From Paramicrobacterium humi (GTDB lineage Bacteria; Actinomycetota; Actinomycetes; Actinomycetales; Microbacteriaceae): DNA of 64,000 bases. The notes under the pieces were generated by a model. It was not told where the DNA came from and did not search any database. It was given only the letters and a program-made list of their open reading frames with translations. Within the stretch, counting starts at the first letter, position 1; each line of letters opens with the position of its first letter. A program made the translations under genes and the position numbers. Below, in pieces: positions 41,189 through 52,141 of this stretch. The DNA is taken from assembly GCF_900105715.1 (NCBI RefSeq), contig NZ_FNRY01000001.1, forward strand, positions 310,001 to 374,000, given 5' to 3'.

Positions 41189-42676
41189 ATGGAACACTCG
41201 AGACGATGGATGCCGCGCGTGCTGCGCCGCGTTATGGCGATCGCCCTCGCCACCGTCGCCGCAATCGCCCTCGCCGCCTGCTCCCCCGGGCCGCGGCCGG
41301 CGAACGCGCGCGATGTGGGCGTGCAGATGTTCCAGTGGCCGTGGAGCTCGCTCGCCGCCGAGTGCACGTCGTTCCTGGGCCCCGCCGGGTACGGCTGGGT
41401 ACTGACAAGTCCGCCGAACGAGCACATCACGGGCACCGCGTGGTGGACGAGCTACCAGCCCGTGAGCTACGCCGTCGACTCGCGCCTCGGCACACGCGAC
41501 GAGTTCGCGGCGATGGTCGGCACGTGCCACGAGGCCGGCGTGAAGGTCATCGCCGACGCCGTCATCAATCACATGTCAGGGCAGGACGAGCCGGGCACGG
41601 GTTTCGCCGGCAGCCGCTACACGCACTACGACTATCCGGACCTCTACACGGGGGACGACTTCCACCACTGCGGCATAACGCCGGGCGATGACATCAGCGT
41701 CTACGACGACGCGTTCGAAGTGCAGAACTGCGAGCTGGTGAACCTCGCCGACCTCGCCACCGAGAAGCCGCACGTGCAGGACGCGATCGTCGCCTACCTC
41801 GACGATCTGCTCGCGCTGGGCGTCGACGGTTTCCGCATCGATGCGGCCAAGCACATCCCCGCCGATGACATCGCCGCGATCGTGGACCGGCTCCCCGAGG
41901 GCACGTTCGTCGAGCAAGAGGTGATTCGCGGCGCGGGCGAGCCGATCCAGCCTGAGGACTACACGGCGAACGGGCGCGTTCTCGAGTTCGGCTGGGGACG
42001 CGACGTGAAGGGAATGATCGAGTCGGCGACCGTCGGGCAGGCGACGGGGCTCGGCGAGGACTGGGGCTACCTGCCCGCTCACGACGCCGTCGTCTTCGTC
42101 GACAACCACGACACTGAGCGCAACGGCGAGACGCTGAGCTACGCCGACGGCGCCGAGTATCTGCTCGCGAACGTGCTCACGCTCGGCGTCGGCTACGGCA
42201 CCGTGCAGCTGCACTCTGGCTACGCCTTCACCGACCGCGACGCCGGCCCCGCCCAGGACGCGGCCGGGAATGTGCTGCCGGCGACGTGCGCCGACGACGT
42301 CGGCTCCGAAACGGCGTTCGCGGACGGCGACTGGGTGTGCCAGCACCGCTGGCCGGGCATCGCGGGAATGGTCAGCTTCCACAACGCGGTCGGCGACGCT
42401 CCGGTTACACGCGAGTGGAGCGAGGGCGACGCCGCCGCCTGGGCCCGCGGCGACCTCGGCTTCGTTGCACTCAACGCGGGAGCCGAGCCGATCACAACGA
42501 CCCTCGACACCGGCCTCCCGGCCGGGGACTACTGCGACGTCATCACGGGCGGCGCTCACGCGACGACGACAAGCGGCTGCAGCGCGGAGACCGTGACGGT
42601 TGACGCCGAGGGGCGCACGACCCTTGTGCTCCATCCCATGTCAGCCGTCGCGATTCACGTCGGCGCACGGGCCTGA
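41189..42676 (+). CDS. Secreted (lipoprotein) alpha-amylase, GH13
   Basis: A 495-residue extracellular amylase. The N-terminus is basic with a hydrophobic core ending in LAAC, so it is probably lipid-anchored at the cell surface. The catalytic domain starts VGVQMFQWPWSSLAAEC and has canonical regions I DAVINH, II GFRIDAAKH (nucleophile), III FVEQEVI (Glu) and IV FVDNHD, resembling Streptomyces and animal alpha-amylases (GH13_32-like). The last 80 residues form the beta-sandwich C domain. GTGAGGGGCGAG precedes the ATG. The upstream LacI-type operator predicts induction by maltodextrins. Confidence 0.92.
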   Translation: MEHSRRWMPRVLRRVMAIALATVAAIALAACSPGPRPANARDVGVQMFQWPWSSLAAECTSFLGPAGYGWVLTSPPNEHITGTAWWTSYQPVSYAVDSRLGTRDEFAAMVGTCHEAGVKVIADAVINHMSGQDEPGTGFAGSRYTHYDYPDLYTGDDFHHCGITPGDDISVYDDAFEVQNCELVNLADLATEKPHVQDAIVAYLDDLLALGVDGFRIDAAKHIPADDIAAIVDRLPEGTFVEQEVIRGAGEPIQPEDYTANGRVLEFGWGRDVKGMIESATVGQATGLGEDWGYLPAHDAVVFVDNHDTERNGETLSYADGAEYLLANVLTLGVGYGTVQLHSGYAFTDRDAGPAQDAAGNVLPATCADDVGSETAFADGDWVCQHRWPGIAGMVSFHNAVGDAPVTREWSEGDAAAWARGDLGFVALNAGAEPITTTLDTGLPAGDYCDVITGGAHATTTSGCSAETVTVDAEGRTTLVLHPMSAVAIHVGARA

Positions 42677-42713
42677 CCCTCCCGATCGGGTCCTTCCAGG
42701 CGATCACTCGCCC

Positions 42714-42742
42714 GTGACAATTTTTGCTGCCGGCTCTAGGGT
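42714..42742 (+). promoter_or_regulatory. Promoter of the leader ORF/MBL-hydrolase unit
   Basis: GTGACA (42714-42719), 17-bp spacer, TAGGGT (42737-42742), then six bases to the ATG of the 25-codon ORF: a leaderless-type start. Confidence 0.65.
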
Positions 42743-42748
42743 GACGCC

Positions 42749-42826
42749 ATGAGGGACTTTCAGGTACTCGTGAATCCCACCGCGGTCACGCTCGCCGCCC
42801 ACGTCGTCACGGCCGTTTCACGATGA
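42749..42826 (+). pseudogene. 25-codon leader ORF resembling the N-terminus of a diacylglycerol kinase gene
   Basis: ATG-initiated ORF of 25 codons whose first 12 residues, MRDFQVLVNPTA, look like the start of diacylglycerol/lipid kinases (VxVNPTAG...). After that the resemblance is lost (VTLAAHVVTAVSR), and the frame stops with TGA overlapping the MBL gene's ATG. It has its own -35/-10 and leaderless start. Most likely a deletion has removed the rest of a kinase gene and left its promoter and first codons as a coupled leader for the next gene. A genuine regulatory leader peptide is the alternative. Confidence 0.45.
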
Positions 42827-43467
42827 ACGCCGCTGCAATCAGCGTCACGCCAGTGCACGTCGCCGATCTCTCGGCCGATGGCGAGCACATGCCGGTCTAC
42901 GTCCACGTCATCGAGCACCCCGATGCGCGCGTTCTCGTCGACACCGGCATGACGCGGCTCCACCCCGCCGTCGCCGATCTCGATCCCCGGCTGCTGCCGC
43001 TGAGCGAGCAGGACTTCAACCTCGACGGCATCGATCTCGTCGTCAACACGCACCTGCACTTCGACCACTGCGGCGGCAATCATCTGTTCGCCGGCACGCC
43101 GATCTACGTGCAACGGCAGGAGCTCCTCGACGCCCGTACCGAGACCGACTACACCATCCCCGAGTGGGTCGACCCGCCCGACGTGGATCTGCGCTACGTT
43201 CCGGTCGACGGTGAGCTCGAACTGCTGCCCGGCATCCGGCTCCTTCCCGCTCCCGGCCACACGCGCGGCACACAGGTCGTCGTCATCGATGCCGACGAGC
43301 AGCCGGTCGTGATTGCGGGCGACGCCGCCGTATGGTTCGGCGAGCTGGATCATCCTCAGACCGAAGGGCAGCGGCTGATTAGAGCGCTCAATCCCCAGCT
43401 GGTGTGGCTCGCGCACTCCCGCGATCCGTGGCGTCCCGCTGACGCTCGAGAGGGCGCCGGCGGCTGA
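42823..43467 (+). CDS. MBL-fold metallo-hydrolase (lactonase-like)
   Basis: A 214-residue binuclear zinc hydrolase related to N-acyl-homoserine lactonases. All metal ligands are present: NTHLHFDHCGGNH (HxHxDH), the His in PAPGHTRGTQ, the Asp in IAGDAAVWFG and a final His in WLAHSRDPW. The N-terminal VLVDTGMTRLHPAVADL is typical of the AiiA/AttM branch. Quorum quenching is possible but unproven; other lactones or esters could be substrates. It begins with an ATGA overlap on the 25-codon leader ORF and has no independent ribosome site. Confidence 0.87.
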   Translation: MNAAAISVTPVHVADLSADGEHMPVYVHVIEHPDARVLVDTGMTRLHPAVADLDPRLLPLSEQDFNLDGIDLVVNTHLHFDHCGGNHLFAGTPIYVQRQELLDARTETDYTIPEWVDPPDVDLRYVPVDGELELLPGIRLLPAPGHTRGTQVVVIDADEQPVVIAGDAAVWFGELDHPQTEGQRLIRALNPQLVWLAHSRDPWRPADAREGAGG

Positions 43468-43494
43468 CGACAAGGGCCGGCGATGCGCAATGCC

Positions 43495-43524
43495 CTGACA
43501 TTCAGCCCCAGCGGCGGCTAGGCT
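43495..43524 (+). promoter_or_regulatory. Promoter of the YetF-like gene
   Basis: CTGACA (43495-43500) and TAGGCT (43519-43524), spacer 18 bp, about 35 bases ahead of the ATG at 43559. Confidence 0.6.
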
Positions 43525-43558
43525 CGCGACACCCTGTACGCCGATCCTTGGAGCCGAA

Positions 43559-44065
43559 ATGTGGTTTGAATCGTTGACGTCCGTCGCCCGAACACTTCTG
43601 ATCGGCAGCGCCGCCTACGCATCCCTGATCATCGTGCTCCGGGTTGCAGGGAAGCGGAGCCTGTCGCAGTTGAACGCCTTCGATTTCGTCGTCACGGTTG
43701 CCATCGGCTCGACGCTTTCCACCATCCTGCTTGATTCGAAGGTTACCTGGGCGGTCGGGACGGCAGCATTCCTCACGCTCGCCGCTTTGCAGTTTCTGCT
43801 CGCACTGATCACCTCTCGCCTCGGTCGCGCAAAACGTCTCGTGGCCGGCCGTCCCGTGCTGCTGCTGAAGAACGGCCTGTATGAGGAGCGTGCGCTGAGG
43901 AAGACCCGATTGACCCGTGAAGACGTGATGCAGAAGATCCGCAACTCGGGAATCGGCGACGTCAGCTCGGCCGGCGCCGTCGTTCTTGAAGCGGATGGCC
44001 GGCTCAGTGTGATCAGCACCGACAAGATGGGCGACGAGTCCGCCCTTTCCGATGTGCGCTCATGA
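43559..44065 (+). CDS. DUF421 / YetF-family membrane protein
   Basis: A 168-residue protein with three N-terminal helices (about 10-30, 42-60, 66-88) and the DUF421 cytosolic domain. Conserved segments are RVAGKRSLSQLNAFDFVVTV, AIGSTLSTILLD and RLTREDVMQKIRNSGIGDV, the last being the family's RxxxxxDLxxxLRxxGI motif. Function unknown, linked to stress and spores in Bacillus. GGAGCC lies a few bases before the ATG. Its sequence is slightly less GC-extreme at third positions than its neighbours. Confidence 0.88.
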   Translation: MWFESLTSVARTLLIGSAAYASLIIVLRVAGKRSLSQLNAFDFVVTVAIGSTLSTILLDSKVTWAVGTAAFLTLAALQFLLALITSRLGRAKRLVAGRPVLLLKNGLYEERALRKTRLTREDVMQKIRNSGIGDVSSAGAVVLEADGRLSVISTDKMGDESALSDVRS

Positions 44066-44115
44066 TCGCCGGCGCCGCCTGCTGACGACGACGGCCGACG
44101 TGTCCGCACGTGATG

Positions 44116-45186
44116 TCAGCCGGCGCCGTCCACGTCGGCGCGCGGAGCTGGCCGGCGCCACGTCACCGCGAGATCCGCGAGCATCGCTACGAGCACGGCC
44201 GCCCACACGGCGAGCGCCACCCACAGGAACGCGCCGCCGATGCGCCCGACGAGGGGCAGATCGTCGGCCTGACCGAGGTAGATGCCCGCGACGGCATACA
44301 TGCCGAACGGGAACACCATGCTCCACAGCGAGGCCTCGTAGCGCAGCGGCACCTTCTTGATCAGGTGCCGCCACAGCCCCACGCCGAGCAGCGCAGGGAT
44401 CAGCCACGTCGCGAACGCCCAGAACACCACGGCCGCCGCGGCGACGGGAGCGCGCACGACGCTCACCATCGCGGTGTCCGTCATCTCGACGATGCGCGAT
44501 CCTGCGAGAACCGTGATGGCGCCCGCGCCCATCGTGACCCAGTACGGCGGCCCGAGCTCCTCGGCCGGGATGCCGCGCGTGAGCACGCGGATGACGACGG
44601 CGCAGCCGATCACGCCGTACAGGATGAGGCCGATCCCCCACGAGAGAACGGCGACGATCGAGAGGGCGTCGCTCATGATTCCCGCCGTCGGCTCGAGCGA
44701 GGCGGCGAGCACGGCGACCGACTGGCTTGCGACCGACCAGATGAACCACGTGCCGTTGACGCCTTTCAGAATGTCGGCGCCCGGGTGCCGCGCGATGACG
44801 AGCCCGGGGATGACATAGCCGAGCACGAGCCACGCGGCGAACGAGACGCCGAGCAGGATGCCGGGGACGAGCGTCGTGCCCTCGGCGGCGATGCGCGCGC
44901 CGAGCACGTTCGTGCCCGCGACGAACGTGAAGAACGAGAAGCCGTTGCGCGGCCCGGCGAAGTCGTCGACGACAGCTCTCGGATAGCGCAGCAGGCGCCA
45001 CACGGTCATGACGACGAGCACGGCGTAGCCGAGCCCTGCGATGATGAAGAGCACGAGCGAGGCCGCGTCGAAGTGCTCGAGCTTCAGGCCGAGCGAGATG
45101 ATTCCCGTGGCCATGACGAGCGCGAAGTACCCGGGTGGCAGCGTGTGCACGGCGCGGGCGATGCGCGACTCTGCTTGGACCTCCAC
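44116..45186 (-). CDS. TDT-family transporter (tellurite-resistance/dicarboxylate, SLAC1-like)
   Basis: A 356-residue, ten-helix membrane protein. It starts around HTLPPGYFALVMATGIISLG, the typical first pore helix of TDT/SLAC1 anion channels, and ends with a short cytosolic tail (TWRRPAPRADVDGAG). Relatives export C4-dicarboxylates, sulfite or tellurite. I chose the GTG at 45186, seven bases downstream of a -10-like TACGCT (45199-45194); the upstream ATG at 45219 would lie before that promoter element. Convergent with the YetF-like gene. Confidence 0.85.
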   Translation of the reverse strand: MEVQAESRIARAVHTLPPGYFALVMATGIISLGLKLEHFDAASLVLFIIAGLGYAVLVVMTVWRLLRYPRAVVDDFAGPRNGFSFFTFVAGTNVLGARIAAEGTTLVPGILLGVSFAAWLVLGYVIPGLVIARHPGADILKGVNGTWFIWSVASQSVAVLAASLEPTAGIMSDALSIVAVLSWGIGLILYGVIGCAVVIRVLTRGIPAEELGPPYWVTMGAGAITVLAGSRIVEMTDTAMVSVVRAPVAAAAVVFWAFATWLIPALLGVGLWRHLIKKVPLRYEASLWSMVFPFGMYAVAGIYLGQADDLPLVGRIGGAFLWVALAVWAAVLVAMLADLAVTWRRPAPRADVDGAG

Positions 45187-45264
45187 AGGGCCAAGCGTAG
45201 CGGCATCCGATTCCCGCATCCGGATGGCCGGACGTGAGAAAGCGGATGCCGCCGTGCGAGGCCG

Positions 45265-47082
45265 CTACACGAGGGAGTCGCGCCAGGCGGCGTGCAGTTG
45301 CGCGAAGCGTCCCGTGCCGCCGATGAGCTCGGCCGGCGTTCCGTCTTCGACGATGCGGCCGTGCTCCATGACCAGAACGCGGTCGGCGATCGCGACGGTG
45401 GAGAGCCGGTGCGCGATGATCACGGCGGTGCGGTCGGCCAGCAGCGTCTGCAGCGCCTGCTGCACGAGCCGCTCGCTGGGGATGTCGAGCGACGCCGTCG
45501 CCTCGTCGAGGATGAGCACAGCGGGATCGGCGAGGAACGCTCGCGCGAACGAGATGAGCTGCCGCTGCCCCGCCGAGACGCGGCCGCCGCGCTTGTTCAC
45601 GTCGGAGTCGTAGCCGTCGGGCAGCTCCTCGATGAAGCCGTGCGCGCCCACCGCCTTCGCCGCCGAAATGATCTCGTCGCGGGAGGCGTCGGGCCGGCCG
45701 AGCGCGATGTTGTCGGCGACGGTTCCCGAGAAGAGATACGCCTCTTGCGTGACCATGACGATCGCCCGGCGCAGATCCTTCGGGTGCAGCATCCGCAAGT
45801 CGACGCCGTCGAGGGCGACGCGGCCCTCGCTCGGATCGTAGAACCGCGAGATGAGCTTCGCGAGCGTCGACTTCCCTGCTCCCGTGGAGCCGACGAGCGC
45901 GATCGTCTGCCCCGCCGGGATCTCGAGCGAGAAGCGCGGAAGCACGACGGTCTCGGCGTTGTACGCGAACCGCACGTCCTCGAAGCTCACGCGACCGCGC
46001 GCCGTCCACAGGTCGATGGGCGACGTGGGATCGGGCACGCTCGGGCGCTCCTCGAGAACCCCCGAGATCTTCTCGAGCGCCGCGGCCGCCGACTGGTAGG
46101 CGTTGTAGAACATCGCCATCTCCTCCATCGGATCGAAGAAGCGCCGCGCGTACAGCACCGCCGCGAGCAGCGCTCCGATCTCGAGGTCGCCGTTCACGAC
46201 GCGGAAGCCGCCGACGAGCAGCACGGCCGCGACCGTGACATTTCCGATGAGGATGATGCCGGGCTCGTAGATTCCGAACAGCTGGATCGTCTTCGCGTTG
46301 ACGTCGCGGTAGTCCTCGACGAGCTCGCCGAACCGCTTCTCGTTGCGCTTCTCCTTGCGGAACGCCTTGACCGCGCGGATGCCCGTCATGGTCTCGACGA
46401 ACTGCACGATCACCTTCGCCGACACGACGCGCGAGTAGCGGAACAGCACTTGCGAGCGCTTCTGGAACCAGCGCGTGAGCACGTACAGCGGCACGAGCGA
46501 GCACAGCAGCACGATTCCGCTCGTCCAGTCGAGAAGGAACAGCGCGACGCCGATGAACCCCATGTACAGGATGCCGTTGACGAGCTGGCTGATCCCCTCA
46601 TCGAGCAGCTGCTTTATCGCGTCGAGATCGCTCGTCTGCCGAGAGATGATGCGACCAGACGTGTACGACTCGTGGAACTCGAGGCTCAGCTTCTGCGTGT
46701 GCAGGAACACGCGCTTGCGCAGATCGAGCAGCACCGCTTGGCTGATGCGCGCGCTCGCGACGACGTAGCTCGACATGAACGTCGCTGCCGCGATCGCGGT
46801 GACGAGGTACACGACCCCGACGCCGAGTGCGGGGAGCCAGTCGGCACGGTCCAGCACGGCGGGCAGGGCCGTGTCGATGCCGTACGCGATGAGCGCCGGG
46901 CCGGCGACGCTCGTCCCGGTCGCGCAGATCACGAGAAGCATCGTCGTGACGACGCGCCAGCGCAGCGGCTGCAGGAGCGAGCCGAGCAGCCGCAGTGAGC
47001 GCCGCCGGATCTGGCGGCTCTCCTCGCGCGTGAAGTCGTCGCGCTCCTCACCGGTGACACCGCGAACGTCGGTAGCGCTCAT
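45265..47082 (-). CDS. Heterodimeric ABC exporter, catalytic-site half
   Basis: A 605-residue fused membrane/ATPase half-transporter. The six-helix domain covers about 45-340; the ATPase has Walker [11 protein letters not shown] (about 393), a variant signature VSAGQRQL (about 499) and Walker B with intact catalytic Glu, [10 protein letters not shown] (about 520). Its ATG overlaps the stop of the upstream half-transporter, with GAGGAGG as ribosome site. The complementary defects of the two halves show they form one heterodimer (TmrAB/BmrCD type), probably a drug or lipid exporter. Confidence 0.92.
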   Translation of the reverse strand: MSATDVRGVTGEERDDFTREESRQIRRRSLRLLGSLLQPLRWRVVTTMLLVICATGTSVAGPALIAYGIDTALPAVLDRADWLPALGVGVVYLVTAIAAATFMSSYVVASARISQAVLLDLRKRVFLHTQKLSLEFHESYTSGRIISRQTSDLDAIKQLLDEGISQLVNGILYMGFIGVALFLLDWTSGIVLLCSLVPLYVLTRWFQKRSQVLFRYSRVVSAKVIVQFVETMTGIRAVKAFRKEKRNEKRFGELVEDYRDVNAKTIQLFGIYEPGIILIGNVTVAAVLLVGGFRVVNGDLEIGALLAAVLYARRFFDPMEEMAMFYNAYQSAAAALEKISGVLEERPSVPDPTSPIDLWTARGRVSFEDVRFAYNAETVVLPRFSLEIPAGQTIALVGSTGAGKSTLAKLISRFYDPSEGRVALDGVDLRMLHPKDLRRAIVMVTQEAYLFSGTVADNIALGRPDASRDEIISAAKAVGAHGFIEELPDGYDSDVNKRGGRVSAGQRQLISFARAFLADPAVLILDEATASLDIPSERLVQQALQTLLADRTAVIIAHRLSTVAIADRVLVMEHGRIVEDGTPAELIGGTGRFAQLHAAWRDSLV

Positions 47083-48923
47083 CGCGTCGCCTCCTCTCGT
47101 TCCGGCCGTCCCGCGGCCCGTTCGCGTCTCTGCTCGTCTTCGAGCGACGAGATGACATAGCGGTAGTGCTCGCTGCGCGCGAGCAGCTCCGTGTGCGTGC
47201 CGACGTCGGCGATGCGTCCGTTCTGCATGAGCGCAACGCGGTCGGCAAGCGCGACCGTCGACGGGCGGTGTGCGACGATCAGCGCGGTCGTGGACGAGAG
47301 CACGCGGCGAAGGGCCTCCTCGACGAGCGCCTCGGTGTCGACGTCGAGCGCCGACAGCGGGTCGTCGAGCACGAGCACCGACGGCGCCGCCGCGACCGCC
47401 CGCGCGAGGGCGAGCCGCTGCCGCTGCCCGCCGGAGAGGCTCAGACCCTCCTCGCCGACTGTCGTGTCGAGGCCGTCGGGCAGGTCGTGCACGAACTGCG
47501 CTTGCGCGATCGCGAGGGCGTCGTCGAGCACGCGCTGCGCCTGGGCCGAGTCGAGTTCGAGATCATCGCGGCCGAGCAGAACGTTCTCGCGCACGGATGC
47601 CGAGAACAGCGTCGCGTCCTCGAACGCCATTGCGATGTGCCGGCGCAGCTCCGTGCGGGTGAGCTCGCGCACGTCGACGCCGTCGAGCCGAACGGCTCCG
47701 CCCGTGACGTCGTAGAGGCGGGTCGCGAGCGCGGTGAGCGTCGTCTTCCCGCACCCCGTGAGCCCGACGAGCGCCATGGTCTCACCCGGCTCGAGGGTGA
47801 GGTCGACGCCGTCGATCAGGTCGCGCAGCCGCTCGGGCGAGTCCTGGTAGCGGAAGTGCACGTCGTCGAACTGGAGGCGACCCTGCGGGTTGTCGATTCG
47901 CGCCGGAGCCGCAGGGTCGGTGATCGTGTTCACTTCGTCGAGAACTTCGAACACCCGGTCGACGGCCGTGCGCGTGTCGAACGTCATCGACAGCAGGAAG
48001 CCGATCGACTCGATCGGGAAGCGCAGCACCGTCGCCGTCGCGAAGAACGCGAACAGCTCGCCGACGTTCAGCTGCCCGATCGAGGCGAGCCAGATGCCCG
48101 AGACCAGGCACAGCCCGAACGCGACGTCGGGCAGCAGGATGAGCCAGTACCAGATGCCGGCGATGGCCTTCGCCTTCTCGATCTCGGTGCCGCGCAGCGT
48201 CTCGGCGCGCGTCGCGAAGCCCTCGAGAGCGTATTTGCCACGCCCGAACGCCTTGAGCACGCGGATGCCGTGAACGGCCTCCTCGACCGCCGTGGCGAGA
48301 TCCCCGGCCTGGTCCTGGCTGCGGCGCGCGACGGCATGGTACTTGCGCTCGAACGCGTAGCCGTAGATCCACACCGGGATCGCGCAGACGAGGAAGACGG
48401 TGCCGAGCAGCCAGTGCCAGGTGAACAGCACGGCGGAGCCGACGATGATCGTGAGCACATTGACGACGAGAAGCACGATGCCGAACGACAGCCACCGGCG
48501 GATCAGGTTGAGGTCCTGCATCATGCGCGAGAGCAGCTGCCCTGACGGCCACTTGTCGTGGAAGGCGACGGGCAGGTCCTGCAGCACGCGGTAGATCTCG
48601 TTGCGCATCTTCGCCTCGACGGTCGTGCCGGGAAGCAGCACGAACCAGCGGCGGAGTGCGATCATGAGCGCTTCGACGACGCCGAGGCCGAGCACGAGCG
48701 CGACGGCGGGCAGGATCTCGGCCGGGTCCCGCTCGGCGAGCGCGCCGTTCACGAGGCGCTCGAGAACCATGGGGATCGCGAGCGCGACGAGGGAGCCGAG
48801 CAGCGCGGCGACCATGCCGAGGCTGATGCGCGGGATGGCGTGCTTGGCGAAGGGGTAGATGCGCCAGATGGCGCGAGCGGTCGTCAGCTGTGACGTGCGT
48901 GTGGTGTCGGCAGGGCCGGACAT
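47079..48923 (-). CDS. Heterodimeric ABC exporter, degenerate-site half
   Basis: A 614-residue half-transporter: six-helix domain about 30-335, Walker [11 protein letters not shown] (about 383), canonical signature [15 protein letters not shown] (about 495), but Walker [13 protein letters not shown] (about 514), where the catalytic Glu is Asp. So this subunit gives a non-hydrolysing nucleotide site, while its intact LSGGQ completes the partner's active site. First structural gene of the operon; the 330-bp region before it holds a promoter, a 29-codon ORF and a hairpin. Substrate unknown. Confidence 0.92.
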   Translation of the reverse strand: MSGPADTTRTSQLTTARAIWRIYPFAKHAIPRISLGMVAALLGSLVALAIPMVLERLVNGALAERDPAEILPAVALVLGLGVVEALMIALRRWFVLLPGTTVEAKMRNEIYRVLQDLPVAFHDKWPSGQLLSRMMQDLNLIRRWLSFGIVLLVVNVLTIIVGSAVLFTWHWLLGTVFLVCAIPVWIYGYAFERKYHAVARRSQDQAGDLATAVEEAVHGIRVLKAFGRGKYALEGFATRAETLRGTEIEKAKAIAGIWYWLILLPDVAFGLCLVSGIWLASIGQLNVGELFAFFATATVLRFPIESIGFLLSMTFDTRTAVDRVFEVLDEVNTITDPAAPARIDNPQGRLQFDDVHFRYQDSPERLRDLIDGVDLTLEPGETMALVGLTGCGKTTLTALATRLYDVTGGAVRLDGVDVRELTRTELRRHIAMAFEDATLFSASVRENVLLGRDDLELDSAQAQRVLDDALAIAQAQFVHDLPDGLDTTVGEEGLSLSGGQRQRLALARAVAAAPSVLVLDDPLSALDVDTEALVEEALRRVLSSTTALIVAHRPSTVALADRVALMQNGRIADVGTHTELLARSEHYRYVISSLEDEQRRERAAGRPEREEATR

Positions 48924-49019
48924 GAAGGTCTCGCTTCAGATTGTTGCGGCGGCGCGGAGGCGTGGGCGGCCTCGAGCGCGGTGTCGGTTGTGCTCTCCCG
49001 GCGAGGGCGGCGGGAAGGT

Positions 49020-49036
49020 GCCGGAGTCGCTCCGGC
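49020..49036 (-). terminator. Hairpin between leader ORF and ABC exporter genes (attenuator candidate)
   Basis: GCCGGAG-TCG-CTCCGGC is a perfect 7-bp stem lying 28 bases after the leader ORF's stop and about 97 bases before the exporter start. It could be a conditional terminator or simply structure in the leader. Confidence 0.4.
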
Positions 49037-49063
49037 GGTGGGCTGGGTTTCGGCTGGGGAGCG

Positions 49064-49153
49064 CTACATGGCGCGAACGGGCCCGGGGCTTCCGACGTAC
49101 TGCGGGAATCCGGACGGACGGACGCCTTGCACGGCGCTGATGGTTGTCTTCAT
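49064..49153 (-). CDS. 29-residue leader ORF upstream of the ABC exporter
   Basis: ATG at 49153-49151 with a textbook AGGAGG five bases upstream, stop TAG at 49066-49064. The product begins MKTTISAVQGV and is rich in Pro, Gly and Arg (RPSGFPQYVGSPGPVRAM). It is the only coding sequence in the 330-bp gap 48924-49253. A plausible promoter (TTGCGC, about 18 bp, TAGTCT near 49212) lies just before it, so it heads the exporter mRNA. No family recognised. It could be a regulatory leader peptide, or a small exported peptide for the transporter. Confidence 0.5.
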   Translation of the reverse strand: MKTTISAVQGVRPSGFPQYVGSPGPVRAM

Positions 49154-49253
49154 CTCGTCCTCCTTGGCTCTCGCGGTTCGTGCCGCCGCCGCAAGGGCGC
49201 GGCGCACAGCCTTACAGACTATGGCCGCTCGGGCGGGAAGCGCAAGAGCGGGT

Positions 49254-50459
49254 TCAGCGCACCCGCACCGACATGCACGTGACGCCGCCGTCGAGCTTCT
49301 CGAACTCCGAGATGTCCACGCTCACGACCGTGTAGCCGAGGTCCTCGAGCAGTTCGGCGGTCTTCGGTGCGGATGCCGAGAGCAGGAGCGTGTCGTCGCT
49401 CAGCACGATGACGGGAGCGCCGACGGTCTCGCGGGCCGCGAGGAACCCGGGGAACAGCCCCGGCTCGTCGATCAGGTCGGGGTCGCCGATGAAGGTGCCA
49501 TCGGGAAGTGCCGTGACGATCGTCTTGAGGTGCAGGGCCTTCGTCACGGGAACGCCCACGACGGAGTAGCCGTACGGCGCGACGATGCGACGCAGTTGGC
49601 GGATGCCCTCCGCGTTCGTGCGCGCGCTGCGTCCGACGTAGACCGTGTCGCCGACCTTGAGCACGTCGCCGCCTTCGAGGGTCCCCGGCGCCATGATCCG
49701 CTCGACGGTGAGACCGAGGCCCGCGACGGTCTCCTCGACGCCGTCGACCTCCCCGCGTCGCGTGTCGAGCGCGGGGCGCGTGAGCACGGCGAGCTCGTCG
49801 AACAGCACGACGGTGTCCTCGACGAAGACGGAGTCGGCGAGCTGGTCGGCGGACGGCGCCTCCGTCGTCGTCCAGCCGTGCTCCTCGAACGCGGCCGTGT
49901 AGGCGTCCCACTGCTCATCGGCGCGCTCGATGTCGATCTCGGCGGGAGCGGCGGCGATGCCCTGCGCGAGATTCTTTGCGGGCATCCGCACGATGGCGAT
50001 GCGGCGCTCCGCCGCGCGCGGCGCCTCCCGGAACCCGACTGTGGCCTTGTACACCGCGCGGCCGAGGGTCGGGGTCGCGATGAACACGGCGAGCGCGTAG
50101 ATGGCGTTCGTGCCGACGAGAGTGCCGATCAGGAGTCCGAAGACCTCGCCCGTGAGCTGGCCGCCCTGCTGCACGTGGCTGAGCATCGTGCCGATGACGG
50201 GAGCGACGATGCCGACGATGATTCCGGTCGGCAGCGCCCACCGCCAGCTCGTGAGGCCGCCGAGCATTCCGCCGATGAACAGCAGCAGGAACGTGAACAG
50301 GCTCGCGAGCACGAAGTACTCGCTCGCGGCGGGCAGCACCGTCGGCGAGAGCTGGCTGATGATGAAGAACGGCAGCACGGCGGCCACGTGGGCGAGGATC
50401 GCGACGAGAACAGCGGAAGCGAGAGAGGCGAGGACGCGACGGGCCCAGGTGACGGTCAT
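49254..50459 (-). CDS. Membrane-domain fused dimethylarginine dimethylaminohydrolase (DDAH-like)
   Basis: A 401-residue two-part protein. About 1-150 has four helices (LASAVLVAILAHVAAVLPFF, FVLASLFTFLLLFIGGMLGG and others). About 155-401 is a full guanidino-modifying enzyme of the DDAH type: SVFVEDTVVLFDELAVLTRP, LEGGDVLKVGDTVYVGRSA, TKALHLKTIV (catalytic His) and GGVTCMSVR (catalytic Cys). It should hydrolyse methylated arginine to citrulline at the membrane's inner face. The ATG follows TAGGCT (50471-50466) by six bases, so it is probably leaderless. The enzyme domain is usually a free soluble protein. Confidence 0.88.
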   Translation of the reverse strand: MTVTWARRVLASLASAVLVAILAHVAAVLPFFIISQLSPTVLPAASEYFVLASLFTFLLLFIGGMLGGLTSWRWALPTGIIVGIVAPVIGTMLSHVQQGGQLTGEVFGLLIGTLVGTNAIYALAVFIATPTLGRAVYKATVGFREAPRAAERRIAIVRMPAKNLAQGIAAAPAEIDIERADEQWDAYTAAFEEHGWTTTEAPSADQLADSVFVEDTVVLFDELAVLTRPALDTRRGEVDGVEETVAGLGLTVERIMAPGTLEGGDVLKVGDTVYVGRSARTNAEGIRQLRRIVAPYGYSVVGVPVTKALHLKTIVTALPDGTFIGDPDLIDEPGLFPGFLAARETVGAPVIVLSDDTLLLSASAPKTAELLEDLGYTVVSVDISEFEKLDGGVTCMSVRVR

Positions 50460-50482
50460 CCTCCGAGCCTACGGGATGCCGA

Positions 50483-50518
50483 AAGGCCCGGCGCACCACA
50501 CGGGATGCGCCGGGCCTT
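50483..50518 (-). terminator. Terminator after purH
   Basis: AAGGCCCGGCGCA (50483-50495) pairs perfectly with TGCGCCGGGCCTT (50506-50518), 13 bp with a 10-base loop, ten bases past the purH stop. The minus-strand product would end in a short CTTTC stretch. Confidence 0.8.
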
Positions 50519-50527
50519 CCGCGTCGA

Positions 50528-52120
<1,593 letters not shown>

Positions 52121-52141
52121 TGCTGCTCCTTTGGTGACGGG

